From assembly GCA_023055505.1 (NCBI GenBank), contig JALIRH010000002.1:36775733-36839732 (forward strand): a stretch of DNA of 64,000 bases, in the 5' to 3' direction. The notes below the pieces were generated by a model. That model made no database searches, had not been told where the DNA came from, and saw only the letters and a list, made by a program, of their open reading frames with translations. Below, in pieces: positions 1 through 13,908 of the stretch (positions are counted from its first letter, which is position 1; every line of letters begins with the position of its first letter). This DNA is from Callipepla californica brunnescens. Its lineage: Eukaryota > Chordata > Aves > Galliformes > Odontophoridae. Made by a program: the position numbers and the translations under genes.

Positions 1-1139
1 TGCCTGAACATATGTGTGTTCCAGTCAAAAGTACAATAATAAGAACAATACTCCAACACTTACATATGGATCTACTTGAATACTGACCCACTTCCCGATG
101 CCTGACTTATGATCCACATCTTTTACTCCCGTAGGAAACTGAGCGATCACTGCCATCTATTGGTAACAAATAAGCTAACAATATTGTTCCACTAAGATAA
201 TGCACTAGAAATTACATAATTTACCTGAAATCCAACTTGCTACTTAGCTAAAGATGATCATATATCTTCTCAGCCTACCACATCCTATGATGACGTTTTA
301 AAATGCGACTTTCAGCACATGAAATGTGCTCCCTTTATGCTTTCCTTCATGTTACTTGTCTGCTTTTGTCTGTTATGATACTGCTCTCCATGATTAAAAA
401 GAGAGTGTGCTCATGTTTTCAGAAGAAAACACCCAGTTGGTTTAACGAGGGGATTCTAGGATTCCCAAGACTGAGATAAGGTGGTTGCCAATGGGAGATA
501 TTCTGTGCTGTTGGAAGAAATCTACTAAGTACCACATCTTCTAGATGAATGGTACTGATGGCCACTGGTTGATTTATCATTGTCACATAGTTCTTAATAG
601 GAAAAAAATAAACAAACAAAAAAAAAACCAACAACAGGGAAATGCTTGTTGCATGAGAGCTCTACGTTTCAAATATGTAAAGGAGAATTGTTCTGACCAA
701 CACCCATGAAATTAGTCAAAGGTGAAATAAAATAAGTGATTAACCTCTTATTAATATCTAAAACATTTATCACTATATATGAATAGTTTTTAATTAGGGT
801 AGTAATTACAAACAGAACTAACAACGGAATAATAAGCTAGGTAATTTTCTTGAACATCTTATTTTGATTGCTCATAAGATTTCCACACCTATAAATAAAT
901 CAGTCAAAACTAATTTTAAGTGGCTCTATGGCACTAACTGTATTAGAAGTTCCAGCTATTTATGCTAGAAAAATGTTCCATGAGTAATGCCATAATTGCA
1001 GATGTGTTATACCTCACACAAAAGTAAAGTCTCTTACTCTTTGCTGCTTTATACTTCCATTATATTATTTGGGCTTCAAATTAGAGCATTACACATAACA
1101 TAAATTTAGAAGAAATAAATAATTCTTGTTATATTTTTA

Positions 1140-1262
1140 AATAAATGTTTTTATCTAAATTTATTTATTTATTTATTATTTAAAGACATTTATTTATTTG
1201 CTATTTATTTAAATACATTTATTTATTTGCTATTTATTTAAATACATTTTATTTCTAAATAC
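1140..1262. repeat. AT-rich tandem repeat, 29-base unit
   Basis: Two perfect copies of a 29-base unit occupy 1186-1214 and 1215-1243, with a partial third copy after. They follow a run of ATTT repeats. The unit begins ACATTTATTTATTTG. Confidence 0.85.
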
Positions 1263-4213
1263 ATTGAGAAGTAATATCCTTTTACATATTAGCTAAGTTT
1301 TTGTTTTGTTTTGTTTTGTTTTTCCAGAAAGCACAAATTTAATCATGTGTTGCCAATTATAGGTTGAGATTTGAATTACGTATTCAGATTTGGAATCTTT
1401 CAACAGACATCTTTTTCTATAAACGTTCACTATATAAGACGTGTATAGATTCACCAAATAAGATGAAAACTGTTCTATGTAAAAGAAGAATACTGATTCA
1501 TGTAGAGATACTATAATTTGATTATTTTTTCATTAAAATGAAGATTTCCCAGGTCCTTGGAGCAGTGAACAAAAATTTGGAAACTTGAATCAAAAGGTAA
1601 GATGAATAATGACAAATGGTATGTGTTGGTTACAGTTTAGAACAACTAAACAAATGAAAAAAAATAAAAATATTCCCAGTATTAGAGGGAAGCTATATGA
1701 TGAAATATCATATGAAAAACTACTGAGGAATATTTATTTTAGTCTTTTTTACATAGGAAGATTTCTTCTAAAAATGTTTATTTTCATGTACTTAGGATAT
1801 ATTTGTCTCTTTTCCTTTTTTTTTTTTTTCTTTAAATATAGGTTGTTTGATATTTAGTAGCAAGTGATGCTCTCTGGCAATGAAAAATGATGATGCTGTA
1901 CATGGATTCTGGTACAATTAAATAAACTGCTTTTCCCGGTCATCACCAAGAAGACCATAGCATAAATCTCTCTGTGTGGAAGTGCACTACGCTCTCACTG
2001 GAGCCCTAGGGAGTATAGCAGTCTCACAGAAGGGACTGTCTCCAAGAAGCCACCAGGGCTGCTCAGTCATTGGAGCTATGGGCTGAGCAGGACTTGTGTG
2101 CACTTACCACAGTGTGATTGTGCAAATACGGGGAGTGATGTCACGCCCTGGCGTTGTCTTGCAATTGACCTTTAATGTACCCAAACAACACCATACTGCT
2201 CAGCATAGACGAAGGGCTTTAGTTGTGTGCTCTGGAAGTACAAGACAAGCAAAGCTGTTTGACAAGTTTTATGAATGTTTGAGTTTTGTAATGGAATATT
2301 TTAATAAAGTTGTAATCCTTTCATCTCAGAAAGGTTGTTGCTTAAACTACTGTTCACAAAATCAAGAGTGGGAGGTAGCAGAGGCCTGCTGGTATTAAGA
2401 TCAAAGCACACAGGCATCAACAGTTATATTTATTCTGCAGGTTTAATGAATTAAATTATTTAGGGGCTTTAGAAGAGAAGAAACGTTTTATTATAAAAAC
2501 AAGAAGAAATATTTTCTTGCTAATTTTAGTTTAGGAATTTCTTTTTTGGGAGAGAGCTTCTTTCATTTGGCATTATATAACAAATGCAATTTGGAAAATT
2601 ATTCTTTTAGAAGAAAACAAAATATTTTCCTCTATGATCAATAAAAAACAATCAGATGAAACAATGTTGGCACCAACTGTACCTTCATGAGCCTTCTCAC
2701 TGCAGCTGACATTTGACAGGTAAATACTCTCATAGTTTCAAAGCAGCCAAGTATGTTTAACTACTGATTTAGGATTTTCCATGCACAGGTGAGTTGTTGA
2801 TTGGACACAGGCAGAGGGAACTGGCTAAGTCCCTTGGAGACATGATGTTAGTGCAATCAGAAACTGTTGGAGAGCCAGGAAAGTTGCTTCTAGTGACCCA
2901 GGAATGGTGAATTCATCCAGACAGTATCAGCATTTCAGCTCTTGACCAAATGAAAGCAATATCTTTAGCAGATTCACACGGACACTTTAATAAGTAGCTG
3001 CCATGACAGTATGCTTGTTCACCACTCTTAAGTTGTGGTGCCAGAGGAGTCCATACTAGAGACAACAGTGTTTACTGCCTTTGCTGTTATTTTCTTTAAT
3101 CTTTCCTGTATCTTGATCTTTGACTTCAAGAACCAGGATCAGAAAGTTCTGAGAAAGCACTCAAGATCCTCTCAGCTTGGGTTTTAACCTTTTTTTTTCC
3201 CTGAAGACTGACAAACTGAGGATGATATTGTTACAAAGAATAAGGGCACAAGAAAGGTAAGAACAAATATTACTGACACAGAAGCTCTACTTCAAATGTA
3301 AATATATAAGTATATAAACATATATGCAGCAGTTATAAATATGTTAAGTCTTTATAAGAGTAAAATATTATGTTGTAAGCATAATTATATATTGCTTTAT
3401 AAGTAGAAATATTTAGAAGCATAAATAATATATAACTATTTATATAAACATAAATAATACTTAGAAGCATAAATACATAAAAATATATTACTTATGCTTG
3501 TTTTTTCTCAGTTTCTTATTTTTGTCATGCTTAATAGAGCCTTACAAAGTATTTAGCAATGTTTATTTAATATACGATTAAAGAAGTTACGCTCTTATCA
3601 ACTCCATCCCATGGAGCATATTTAATTGTAACAATATCCAGCAACAATGTCATGGTACTTCCCTTCATCAGCTCCCTGAAATTTGTTTCCCTAATTTTGG
3701 CCTGCGTTTGTGTACTTCTAATCTTCATGGCAGAATACAGAAGCAATTCATTACAGCCAGCTGGAAGAAGGGTCTCCTTTCTCACAAGTATAGTATTTAA
3801 AATAGGTATACATATGCATATTATAAATATACTTATACATATCTTCCTGTATCAGGATGAAAAGCCAGAAGCCTGACTCTTTTCATGGGAATGAGATTAC
3901 TTTAATGTCTCTCTTGGTTTGCCAGCTGCCAAACTCCCTAGCTCCCCACCTCTCTGATTGCTTTCCTGGATGCTCTGTTTGCCCAGCTGCCAAGCTGACT
4001 TGTTAGCAGCCTAAGGACCCAGCTGCTCTGATAGGGGAATCGAGGGTCTCTGGGAGCCGGCAACCTGCCCACCCCACTGCCAGCCAACTGCGTAGGGCCT
4101 CATCAAGGCAGGCTGCCCGCAAAGCTGGGTTATTTCTGTTGAACTTTAATATAGATTCCTGTAGGATCCACATGTCCTTTTTAATCAGTTTTCTCGATGG
4201 AGCAGTTTTCCTT

Positions 4214-4245
4214 AAAAACAAACAAACAAACAAACAAACAAAAAA
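4214..4245. repeat. AAAC microsatellite
   Basis: About seven AAAC units in a row, ending in an A run. It lies about 100 bases before a minus-strand CR1 copy. Confidence 0.9.
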
Positions 4246-4349
4246 CTAATGTGCATCAATGTTCCCATGGTGTGTTAGAAAAACAAAGAGATGCTCTGAA
4301 ATGTGTCCTTTAGCAACCCTTTAGCAGCCGCTGCAGTAATGCTTGCTCA

Positions 4350-4745
4350 CTTTAAAGATCATACAATCTTTGAGTTGGAAGGGATAAGTAAAGGTCATCC
4401 AGTCCAACTCCTTTGCAAGGAACAGGGATACCTACAGCTACATCAGATTGCTTAGACCCCCATCCAGCCTGACCTCGAGCATCTCCAGGGGACAGCTCTT
4501 CTACCACCTCTCTAGGCAACCTGTTCCAGAGCCTCATCACCCTTATCATAAAAAACTTATTTATTATGTCCAATCTGAATCTCCCCTCTTTTAGTTTGAA
4601 ACCATTTCTCCTTGTCCTGCCACAACAGACCCTGCTAAAAAATCTGTCCCCCTCTTTCTTATAGCCCACAAAAAGGGCACTCTTAGGTCTACCCGGAGCC
4701 TTCTCCCGGCTGAACAGCTTCAGCTCTCTCAGCCTGTCCAAATGA
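4350..4745 (-). mobile_element. CR1 LINE fragment, 3' end
   Basis: Read on the minus strand this is the end of CR1 ORF2 and its tail. The frame at 4352-4741 stays open for 129 codons and contains RLRELKLFSREKAPGRP, TRRNGFKLKEGRFRLDI and MRLWNRLPREVVE, typical of the CR1 ORF2 C-terminus. The tail GTTGGAAGGGA is recognisable near 4376. CR1 copies are usually cut at the 5' end, as here. The still open frame suggests moderate age, but the piece cannot be active. Confidence 0.93.
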
Positions 4746-7700
4746 TGTCAAGTTGCACCAGAACAGTATTCAAAGAGGGCTCAAGAAAGATGAAAAGAAA
4801 GTTGTGGAGACACTGGAAAGCTGATAACAGAAAAAGTGCACATAGTCATTGCAAAAACAGAAGATGCAAGGCATCTCAGAAGGATAGGAGAAATGAGGAA
4901 ATTCTGAGGTGGGGGGAATTCTTCCTGAATTGCCAATATAGTTAGCTTTTAGACATTAGAAAGCTATGAATGTGTCATGCTTTAGAAATGCTCGGAGTCG
5001 CTTTATAAAGGCTGAGGATTGTTCCATGAGTAGACAGTAGCTAAAGAACATAATCTGTGGTTATGCAATGGCAAAACCAAATTTGCAGTTTTTCATTTAT
5101 CTCAGTAGCATGCCAAATGCCAGCCTAATGCACTATGCCAGAGAAAATGTTTTGTTTTGGGTTGTTTTCAGCTGGTAATTACCATGAAATCAAACTAACA
5201 TACCAAACATTTATTTAAGACAGTTCATATCTAAGAAAAGTGTATGAAATTTATCTGACATTCTGTATGTGTTGCAGATATTTATTTGGTGATATATGAG
5301 ATGGTGATATTTGAGAGTGGGCATTCTCTATAACTATTTACTTTTTAAAAATCAGTATTTCCCTCATAAATGCTTCTCCAATTTATATTTTTTCCCCTTC
5401 ATCTGCCATTCATATCTCTCTCAGCTTTTTCCCCTCTGTATACAAAACATGTTTTTACTTTGAAATTCCTTCCTACCCCAACTCACTTTTTCTTCCCTAC
5501 CTAGCTTATTACGATGATTTCTGCATTTGCTTCAATTTCTTTATATTTTAGAAAAGGTTTGGAGTGAAATTTCCTTCCCTTAACTTATTCAAGATTTTGT
5601 CTATCTTTCCATATTTTCCCATACCCTTCTGATTTCACTGTAACAAAAATCTTTCTTCCTTTTAACATTCAAATTTTTGATTCCTTCTTAATCATCTCCT
5701 CCTACTCTGAGTTGACTCAGAATTTCTTTTCCTCCTCTCTTAACCCTTCCTTGCCTTGCATCTTTCCTCCTCCCTGTATCACTGCTTCTCACTCAACACT
5801 CCTTTCAAAAATTTTTCTACCTCCTCCACGCAGCTCATTATCTTTCCTACTTAAATTCTCTCTTTGACTCATTTAGTGTTATTATTGTTAAGAATAGTAG
5901 GAAAAAAAAGCTTCCCATAGAGAGCAAAAGATAAGGTCTCTGCGAATGAATGTGTCAGTATAAAAAGACATTATAGAGACAAGGGTGAAGTGAATAGGAC
6001 TAAAGAAGGCAATGGAACCGAATGGGAAAACGAAGTCTTCACTGTGTAGTTCTCCATCATTTTGTTGTTTAAGTAATCTCCTAGGGAAAACTGAAATAGG
6101 GACTGAAGTAACTGGAAAGTACATTTTAGATAGGGTAGCTGCTCAGAACAAGGGAGTGTGAGTGCTTCAGCTGCATAACTGGAGCTATTTGTCAAGGCCA
6201 TCTGTATCCTTTACTTTCCAGGATTGTCTGCAGTATTTATTCTTCTGCCCTACAGAGCTGACACTGTGTCATACAGAAGAAAAAGGGGTTGCAGGTTTTT
6301 TTAATCTGAATTACTCACCAAATATTTAGTAGGGATTACATCCAAATAAGTTAAACCTGCTCAAATCAGATTTAGTAGAGGTCCATATGTTGCAGTCAAG
6401 CACTGTCAGAGGCTATCCCTACTTTTAGTCTTTCTCCTCAAACAGCTAAGGGTCTTCGTCTAGGACAGGAAGATCTGCTTATCTTAGATCTGCTAGCTTT
6501 AGTAACAGATTTTTCACAGTATTTTATAGACCCTCTACAGCATCAGGCCTGACAGCTGAAATCTATTTTATATTCTTTTATTCACAAGGGAAGGGAAGAG
6601 GAGGTTTGGGAAATACATATGTCTAGCTTTCCTTAGTGCTGCCTAGCAGGTGAGTTCCACAGCTGCTGCGGAAGGCTTTTGCAGTTTGCTCAGCAACATG
6701 TTCAAATTCCTGCAATGATAATGAAACAAGAGTGGTGGAGGAAGGAAAACAGGAGATGAGACAGGAGAGATGGAGCAGTAATGAATGCAGTATTGAGCTT
6801 GCTTCCTGCTGAGTCAGTTTGCTGTTGACCTCTTCGGGTGGATGACAGAAGACCAAGGCAATCCTTGTGAAGGTTTTTTGTTCCTTTAACTATCCACCAT
6901 GTTTATTTGGATAAGAAATTCGGATAAGAAGAGCAAGAGAAGCCAAGAGGGCTCATACTAAACACGGCTTCAGAGTTGGATGATGTACACTTAGTAGTGT
7001 AAGTGGAGCTGAATTTGGATCCTTGCAGACTGCTGCCTTAATTGCTGACACTCTCTTATGCCTCTCACATGCAGCCATGCAGGAGGGAAGCCCTTAGCAA
7101 ATCTGGGCATGCCTTTTGCAAGGAAAGACTGCTCACAAACAGCTTGACTGAAGGAAAACTATGTGACTGCCTCTCCTAAAGGGTCAGTATTAAGATGGGC
7201 GATCAAATTAACTTGGACAAGCTATTTGAGTATCTCAGTGCCTCTGTTTCAGCTTAGTGGGCACTTGTGTGCGGGCAGAAAAGCTCCACCACTGCCCACA
7301 GATCTCAAAAAGCCAATTTTTCTGAGACAAGAGCAGCCAGTAGAGAAGTGTTTCCTTTGGATTTGATTATACGGTTGTAGTTTTTTGTACCTGCAAGACA
7401 TTATGTTCCAAGTCAATGAGAATATGATTGCTTTGTCTATGTAAGACAGAGTCATCTTATACAGACACCAGTGGGCTCAGATGCTGTTAGGATTGCCAGA
7501 GAACACCACAGTCGCCCGCAGACGCGTATCTGAGAACACTGTAAGTCTGCATTCTTCTGGAAGGTGAAGTCCTGCTACCTACTCATTGACATCTTTATGC
7601 TCTCTGCTTCTACACATCTACAAGAAAAGCTATGTGGGCTGCATGGGGAAACCACCCATTAGGAATAAATTTTAGCTTGAACCAGTACCCTGACGCAGTT

Positions 7701-8981
7701 AAGTAAGCAACCACCTGAGTTCTTATGCCAGTAGAATAAGAGATCTCAAGAGCAGAAATTAGGTGGCCAGAGGCGTGAAGAGTATTCCATCAGTTTTTCT
7801 GGCAGCCATTCCAAATTATCTTAGAAGATAAAGACAAATAATATAATTGGGTGAGAATTTACTGCCCCAGGAAAACAGGCCAAAGAAAGAGAGATTGTAA
7901 TGAAGTACAATAAATGATCATATTACTTTTTAGTTATGAAAAGTTATGTTGAGAGGCAAACAGAGCTGTGGGTAAATCACTGCAAATGAACTTCATGTGG
8001 GCACCTTTATGGTTCCCTTAACAACCTGTAACACAGCCTCCTGATATGTTTTTGTTTCCTTCCCTTCCCTCATTCCTTCCCTGCCAGCAGAGTTTCCTTT
8101 TCTGATGTTAAGTACTAATGTTGAAGTAAAGTTGGTTACCTTGAATTATCTGAACTGAAGAGCCTCTTCAGTGGTGCACAAAGAGGGATGCAGTAGAAGT
8201 TATAAGAAAGGTGCTGCTTAGCTCCCATAGGGTGACACTACAAGAATATGTGGCAAAAGATGCAATAACTCAGAGTAAGGAATTTACAGCCTCAGCACAA
8301 TTTCCACTTTTAATACTGCTTTCAACTGACTGAAAATAAATCTCCAGTGACAACATGCCATGTAATTAAGACAGCTTGATTTTCTGTCAGTCATCTTTAT
8401 TCCCTTCAAAATGTTCAAGTCAATTTGAAAAAAACCCAAACAAAAACAAAACAAAAAAAGCCCCACAAAGGAAAAATGAAAAAAGAAGCAAAATAAAACA
8501 ACAAAAACCCATATCCACTAGCTATAAAAAAATACCACTATGTAGATTAAAACTTAAAAAAATATAAGAAGTATTACTTAACTCACTAATTAAATTGTCA
8601 TAGTTGAGGTACCAAGTCACAAATGCTGAGCAGGAATTTTGTGTTTAGTATGTGTGGTTTTTTTTTCTTTTCCTTGGTAACAAAGAACTTTGTATATGAC
8701 TTTCTGGTTGTTAAAAATACAAAGGATGTGTAAAAAAAACTTCATGAGTGACATCTTCAATATTTCAGCTGTAGTGTCATGTGTCATTTTAAATGAAAAG
8801 AAAAAGAACAATGTAGGGGAAGAATGTCAGAAGAGGAGGGCAGGATCAAATAACATACACCAAAGAGAAACTGAGGCAAATTAAAGAAGAGGAAAGTAAA
8901 TATTTTAAATGTAGGGCAACCATGACACAGAGAGAACAAGAAAAGAGGACAGAAAGACCGCAAACACTTAGGAAGATCTGC

Positions 8982-8999
8982 TTTTTTTTTTTTTTTTTT
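8982..8999. repeat. T18 homopolymer
   Basis: Eighteen consecutive T bases. No recognisable retrogene lies beside it. Confidence 0.9.
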
Positions 9000-11031
9000 G
9001 GTACAATATTGGAGCTGGGTTCCTCAACAATTCAATCTTGCAACACGAGAGAATGAAAAGCAAAATGAAACATGCTTTACATAATGTGTAATTTACCTGT
9101 GCCACTCACGATCATCAAAAGCCTCAGTTAAGTTGAAGAACGCAAGATCTTTAAACGGATTTCAAATCCAATGGCAACAATCCAAATTGCTTCTTATTTT
9201 TTGTAAGGCCCAAAGACACTGATATGATTTGTTACAAAGTGATTATCTCTGTCACTGGCTACAGGACTTATAAAAGTTAATTCTTATCAGAAGGTGGACA
9301 TCTTAAAAACCAGGCAAAATCTACTGTCAACTATTTCTTTACACTTGTTATTTCAGTTTTGGAGAATTAATAGGAAAGGGTTTTTTTTGTTTGTTTGTTT
9401 TTTAAGAAAAAGAAATTAATTGCTCTGCTCTAAGCTGCTGCACCTAGAACTAGTCTGTTAGAAACAATCAGTGGATATATCAAAGGGAATTTGGAGGTCA
9501 TGGGATCACTGCTCACCTATTCCATTTCTATTACTTTAACCTCATATTTTCGGTAGTCACATGATGAAAATTGGGAACATTTATAGGTATACCTTAAATG
9601 CTCTGTTTGCCTTAGGAATAGGAGAGGAGAAAGAGACTGTTTTATTTTTTCCTTTCCTTTGAATCCCAAGAGACTTTCACAGCTGGAAAGAGGGTGTCAA
9701 AAAGATCCATTAGTAAGTCATTACATTCTCAGCTTCTCTGCTAGTGTATCTCAATCATACTCTAAGTGAGATGTAAGTCAGTCATGAGGGCTGGAGTCAT
9801 CGTGAAATTCTTCCTTCAAGCCTGGTAGGCAGAAACATTCTGGCACTCATAAGCAAGGGAATGACCTGGTTTCTTGGGCCAGTTTATTTAAAAACTTCCC
9901 TACTTGTGCAGGACATTGTTCTTGATTTTTTTTCCTCTGATTTTCCTTCAGGCGTTTCAGACATCGTAATTTGTCGTTTGGTTTCTTACACAGATTTTAT
10001 ATTTGCTTGAGAGTGTTTTAAAATTTTTTTGTGACCCAAAGTGTGTAGTGGCGTTCAGAGTGCAAGTTTTATATGTGCATTTTAGCATGTTTTTTCCCCA
10101 AACTTATTTGGACAAAATTTGTCCCCAGTTTTCACTATTCTCAAGGTGTGAATTAGTGACTCAAGTACGAGACTTGAGTAGCGGGTCTAATTAGTAAGGA
10201 ACTGCTTCAGTTGGGATTCCTCTTTCTCGATATTAATAGCACTGCTTTGGCCAATTATGACTTTTATTTTGGAGCAACTGTTTATTTTCAGGTTGGAGTC
10301 CCCACTCAGATAGCTTCACACTCTGCCTCTGGTTGCATCATGTATAACTGTGCCTTCCTCGCCCCAGCTACCCAAACTCGTTTGCAATGGAATCCAGTCT
10401 CCTTTATTCCTTGCCAGTCCACAAATTGATTTCTGCTGAAAATTTCTTCTTAAAACAACAATCATGTGCATGTTACTTAAATAAATAGGGAAACTATATT
10501 CGATTTTTTGTTATGAAAATGAGTGAATCATTCGTTAACCTAGTGAATTCAGCATGTTCTTGTTTTTGAAGTTCTTGTCTACATTGCCACGTGACACAAA
10601 ATCAAAGGCTTCTTAGAAATCTCATGCACTGATGCCATCTCTGTGTAGCTGGTCTGGTAACTGTGCAACATACAAAGGGACTCATGCGTCCTACATACCT
10701 GATCATCTCTGCACAGGATATGCTGCATCCAACTTAATTTAGGGCTTCTCTTAGGAATATTTCAAGGCTTTTTCTGTTGACATCAAATCAGAGATATTCC
10801 ACTCCTTCTTCCCTTTCCAGAGATATATTTGCTGGCATATTAGGAAACTGGACAATGAATCAGAGGTCATGAACAATGGAACATTGTGGAAATCTATTCT
10901 TGATATAATATAGCATCAGGAAATGTCTTTGCTGTAGGGAATGATACCCAATGCCTGAACTTCAGCTCTATGTGTAGGAGGCATGAACTTGAGCTCTATG
11001 ACTTTCCCATTTAGGGTGGTCCCTGGAGATC

Positions 11032-11064
<33 letters not shown>

Positions 11065-11067
11065 AAA
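11032..11067. repeat. T13 followed directly by A23
   Basis: A run of 13 T meets a run of 23 A, so the site can fold on itself. It could mark two tail-to-head insertions or an expanded palindrome. Homopolymer length may be inaccurate in an assembly. Confidence 0.85.
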
Positions 11068-11465
11068 GATTTCAAAACTCCATATTCACCAATGTGTGTT
11101 ACTCCTGACAGGACATTCATATCAAAATGTTCTTTCTGTCAAAAATGATCACCTCGGTAGAGCACTTTGGTAAGCTCTACCCTCTTATGCTATTCTGATG
11201 TAGCCTAGCTGCAGTGACTCTCCCTTCATCTGTGGTGAAGGCTGCCTTTGAACTATCTCCTCCAAACATCCTTAATCCAGGCTTCTCTGATTGAAACTTC
11301 TCATTGAGAGAGAAAATTAGATACTTTTTCTAAACCAGAGAGTCCAAGATTTGATTGGAAGGTTTCCTGTTTGTTACTGCCCTTGCTGCAAAACTCTGAA
11401 AACGACTATTCAGACTGTAGAATCAACTATTTGGATTAGATTTTTTTGTGAAGTAATGTCTAGCT

Positions 11466-12300
11466 CATGGGTGTCCAACCCTCTGGATTGCCTGGGCTGT
11501 GCTAGGTAAAGTAGAATTGTTTTGGGTTGCATATAAAATTGATAACATAGTTTTAAGTATATAAGTAACAAAGCATCTTTTATCTTTCCTCTATTTTCTA
11601 TTAAAACTAAAAGAGGGGGAAACAAAAACATAACACTAGTGAGATATTTGGCCCTTTGTTTGTGAAATGAACATGTTAATGTCTTATTCAATGAAAGTGG
11701 TTGCAATTCTTAGTGAGCTTTCAAGGTGTTAATCAGATATTTCTGATGAAATTTTATTCCTGTACTTCATCCTTGAAAACAGCTCTTTACAAATGTATGT
11801 ACTATCACAGCAATGTCACAAATACAGCATGATTGTGAAATAAGAGATATTTTTCTCCAGTAAGAAAGGGATCATAAAAATTTAGTGAAGAGACATGATC
11901 AATTTTTTCTTTGAGTTGAATGTCTGCTTGCAACTCTATACATTTCACTTGAAAATTCAAAGAAAATGTATTTATGTCAACTGAAAATGGAGTAGCAGAT
12001 ATATCAAAAAGCAGATGTTATTCTTTTGGAAACCTTGAAACCTATTCTCAATTCCTTTATCAAAGTGGAAGGCAAGCATGATACCTTTGCTGTTCACAGG
12101 ACTGTCTTAGATAACATATCAAAATGCATAAAATTATTTGCCATAACTTGAGCTTGCCATAGTTTAATTTTCAGACATGTTGATTTCTACCTTCAAGATG
12201 CATGTTCCACTCATTTAAATGAGCGGTCTCAAATCCACCAAAAAAGCTTATAGCAAATTACTTAATAATTGTTTTTCTGAGCTTTTTGAGATGTTGTAAA
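11466..12300 (-). mobile_element. decayed hAT (Charlie-like) DNA transposon, transposase C-terminal part
   Basis: On the minus strand, broken frames give short matches to the C-terminal hAT transposase region: TAHLNEWNMHLEG from about 12230, then PFSVDINTFSLNFQVKCIEL and QLKEKIDHVSSLNFYDPFLT between roughly 11980 and 11860, then HNHAVFV. These resemble the hAT block found in Charlie elements and in the domesticated GTF2IRD2 tail. Many stops interrupt the frame. The + strand edge at 11466 reads CATGGGTGTCCAACCC, like a hAT terminal repeat. I did not find the opposite terminal repeat, so the other edge is uncertain and may extend past 12.5 kb. Family level is fairly secure; subfamily is not. 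Confidence 0.65.
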
Positions 12301-13179
12301 TTACAAAATGTGTCAGCGTCACACAAATACTTCTGTATTTCTTCCGCAGTGAATCTGTTACATTGTTAAATTACATTATGAAATAATACATGCTCAAGTT
12401 TAATAATTAGATAAGAAAACTTACACACTTACGTTTGCTTAACAACAAAAATCATGCATCTTCATGGGCACACACACTTGTAGGTAGGTTGAAAGATCAT
12501 TATCATCAATCACATCATTTTACTCACCAAGTGAAACACACACGTGTAACATGTAATAGGCGTAGGTTTCAATTCAGCTGAGCGTGTGTGGTGAGCACAA
12601 GAGATGGAGCTAGCACAGCACTGTGTTCCACTGCAGCCTAGGCAGAGCACAGTGGAGCAAAAGGTCCTCCAAAAATGACTTCTTATGACTTCTTGGTTGC
12701 ATGGGCAAAATCCCTCCAGATGAAGACAGACTCAGGACAGAATTCATTAAAGAAAAAAGACTGCAAAGATCACTGTAACTCTATAGTAAAAAAGTAGTTA
12801 GATATGTTTATGATTGTAAAATTGGACTGCTATATTTTATTTGGAAAGACTACAATATTGATTTTATGGAATAAATTTTTAAAGTTACAGCTCACCTTCC
12901 ACTACAACAGAACTGACATGCTAAGTAAAATTCAGTAAAAAATATACCGCAATTCTCTTCTATTTCTAAAACAAAATGCTGAAAAATATATACTTTTTTT
13001 CATAAGCTAAGAGATTAAGTAAGTTTTAAGTTTCACTATATACATGAGACACTGCTTCTCATACCTCTTTTAGCAACACTATTTCACTTCTTCAGTAGTA
13101 TGGCCATTCACTGTCAGACAGTTCATTAGCATGTCCACTGGCTTAAGAACCGCTGGCAGAAGTATATAACAAAAAAATT

Positions 13180-13262
13180 CTATAGACTCATAGAAATAAA
13201 GGATGGCAAAAGATACACAAACGATCGTTTGATCAAGTCCTCCACACTGAGACAGGACCAAG
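13180..13262 (-). mobile_element. possible CR1 LINE 3' tip
   Basis: The start resembles a degenerate CR1 tail (TATAGACTCATAGAAATA), followed by CR1-like GATCAAGTCC. Short and diverged. Confidence 0.4.
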
Positions 13263-13855
13263 TATGTTTACATCAGCCTCAATAGGCATGTATATACAGC
13301 TGTTTAAAACCTCAGATTTTAAGGAAATGGTGTGATGTAAAAAACAGACAGAATGCTCTGTTATTTATCAGAAATTACAGCAGACAGCTATAAATTACCG
13401 CCTTGGCTAATAGATTCATATTTTTGTGGTCATTTTTCACTTCTTTCTGTCCCCTTTAGTAACAATTCTGCATTAAATCCCAGCTTAACAAAGTCAACTG
13501 AAAAATTCCCATGGACTTCAACAGAACCAGGTTTTCTCTCTGTTTTTCTTCTTGATTTACTTTAGTGGCCACGGAAATCTTTGGCTGACAGATTTATTTA
13601 GAAGCAGTAAGACGCCTCAACTTTAAATCTTTCTTTAGACTGTCTTTTATTTGAGTGTGTGCTTTGGGAGTATATTTAGATAATTTTTATATTTCATTAT
13701 AAATCCTGCGATAAAAAAAAAAACAAACAATATTTACCAACTGTTCTTTTAATGGATTTGGGTTGCAGAATTAAGATTGATGGGAAAAATAAAGGTCAGG
13801 TTTTTCACTGAGCTCTGGTGACACAGGTACAGTTGGCTCTATCTTGGGCAATGGA

Positions 13856-13908
13856 AAGCATTAGATCATCCCTCCAAGTCCCTGTCAGCCCTGTGATTCT
13901 TTGATTTA
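13856..13908 (+). mobile_element. CR1 LINE 3' tip
   Basis: TTAGATCATCCCTCCAAGTC followed by GTGATTCTTTGATT matches the CR1 3' end in sense orientation. Only about 50 bases remain recognisable. Confidence 0.6.

Larger units (their letters stand above)
1..4345. other. intergenic sequence, no gene recognised
   Basis: The stretch is AT-rich with only short open frames. The longest (2096-2398) resembles no family I know and has no splice-site support. Visible structure is limited to AT-rich tandem repeats near 1.2 kb, a GTTTT run near 1.3 kb and an AAAC run near 4.2 kb. Confidence 0.6.
4746..11465. other. intergenic sequence, no gene recognised
   Basis: Nothing coding was recognised. There is a pyrimidine-biased stretch at about 5.38-5.87 kb, an A-rich stretch at 8.40-8.56 kb, a T18 run at 8982-8999 and a T13/A23 block at 11032-11067. 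Confidence 0.6.

Noticed and set aside
2096..2398. 100-codon + strand open frame
   Set aside because: No recognisable domain, no splice or promoter support, and codon content typical of chance frames.
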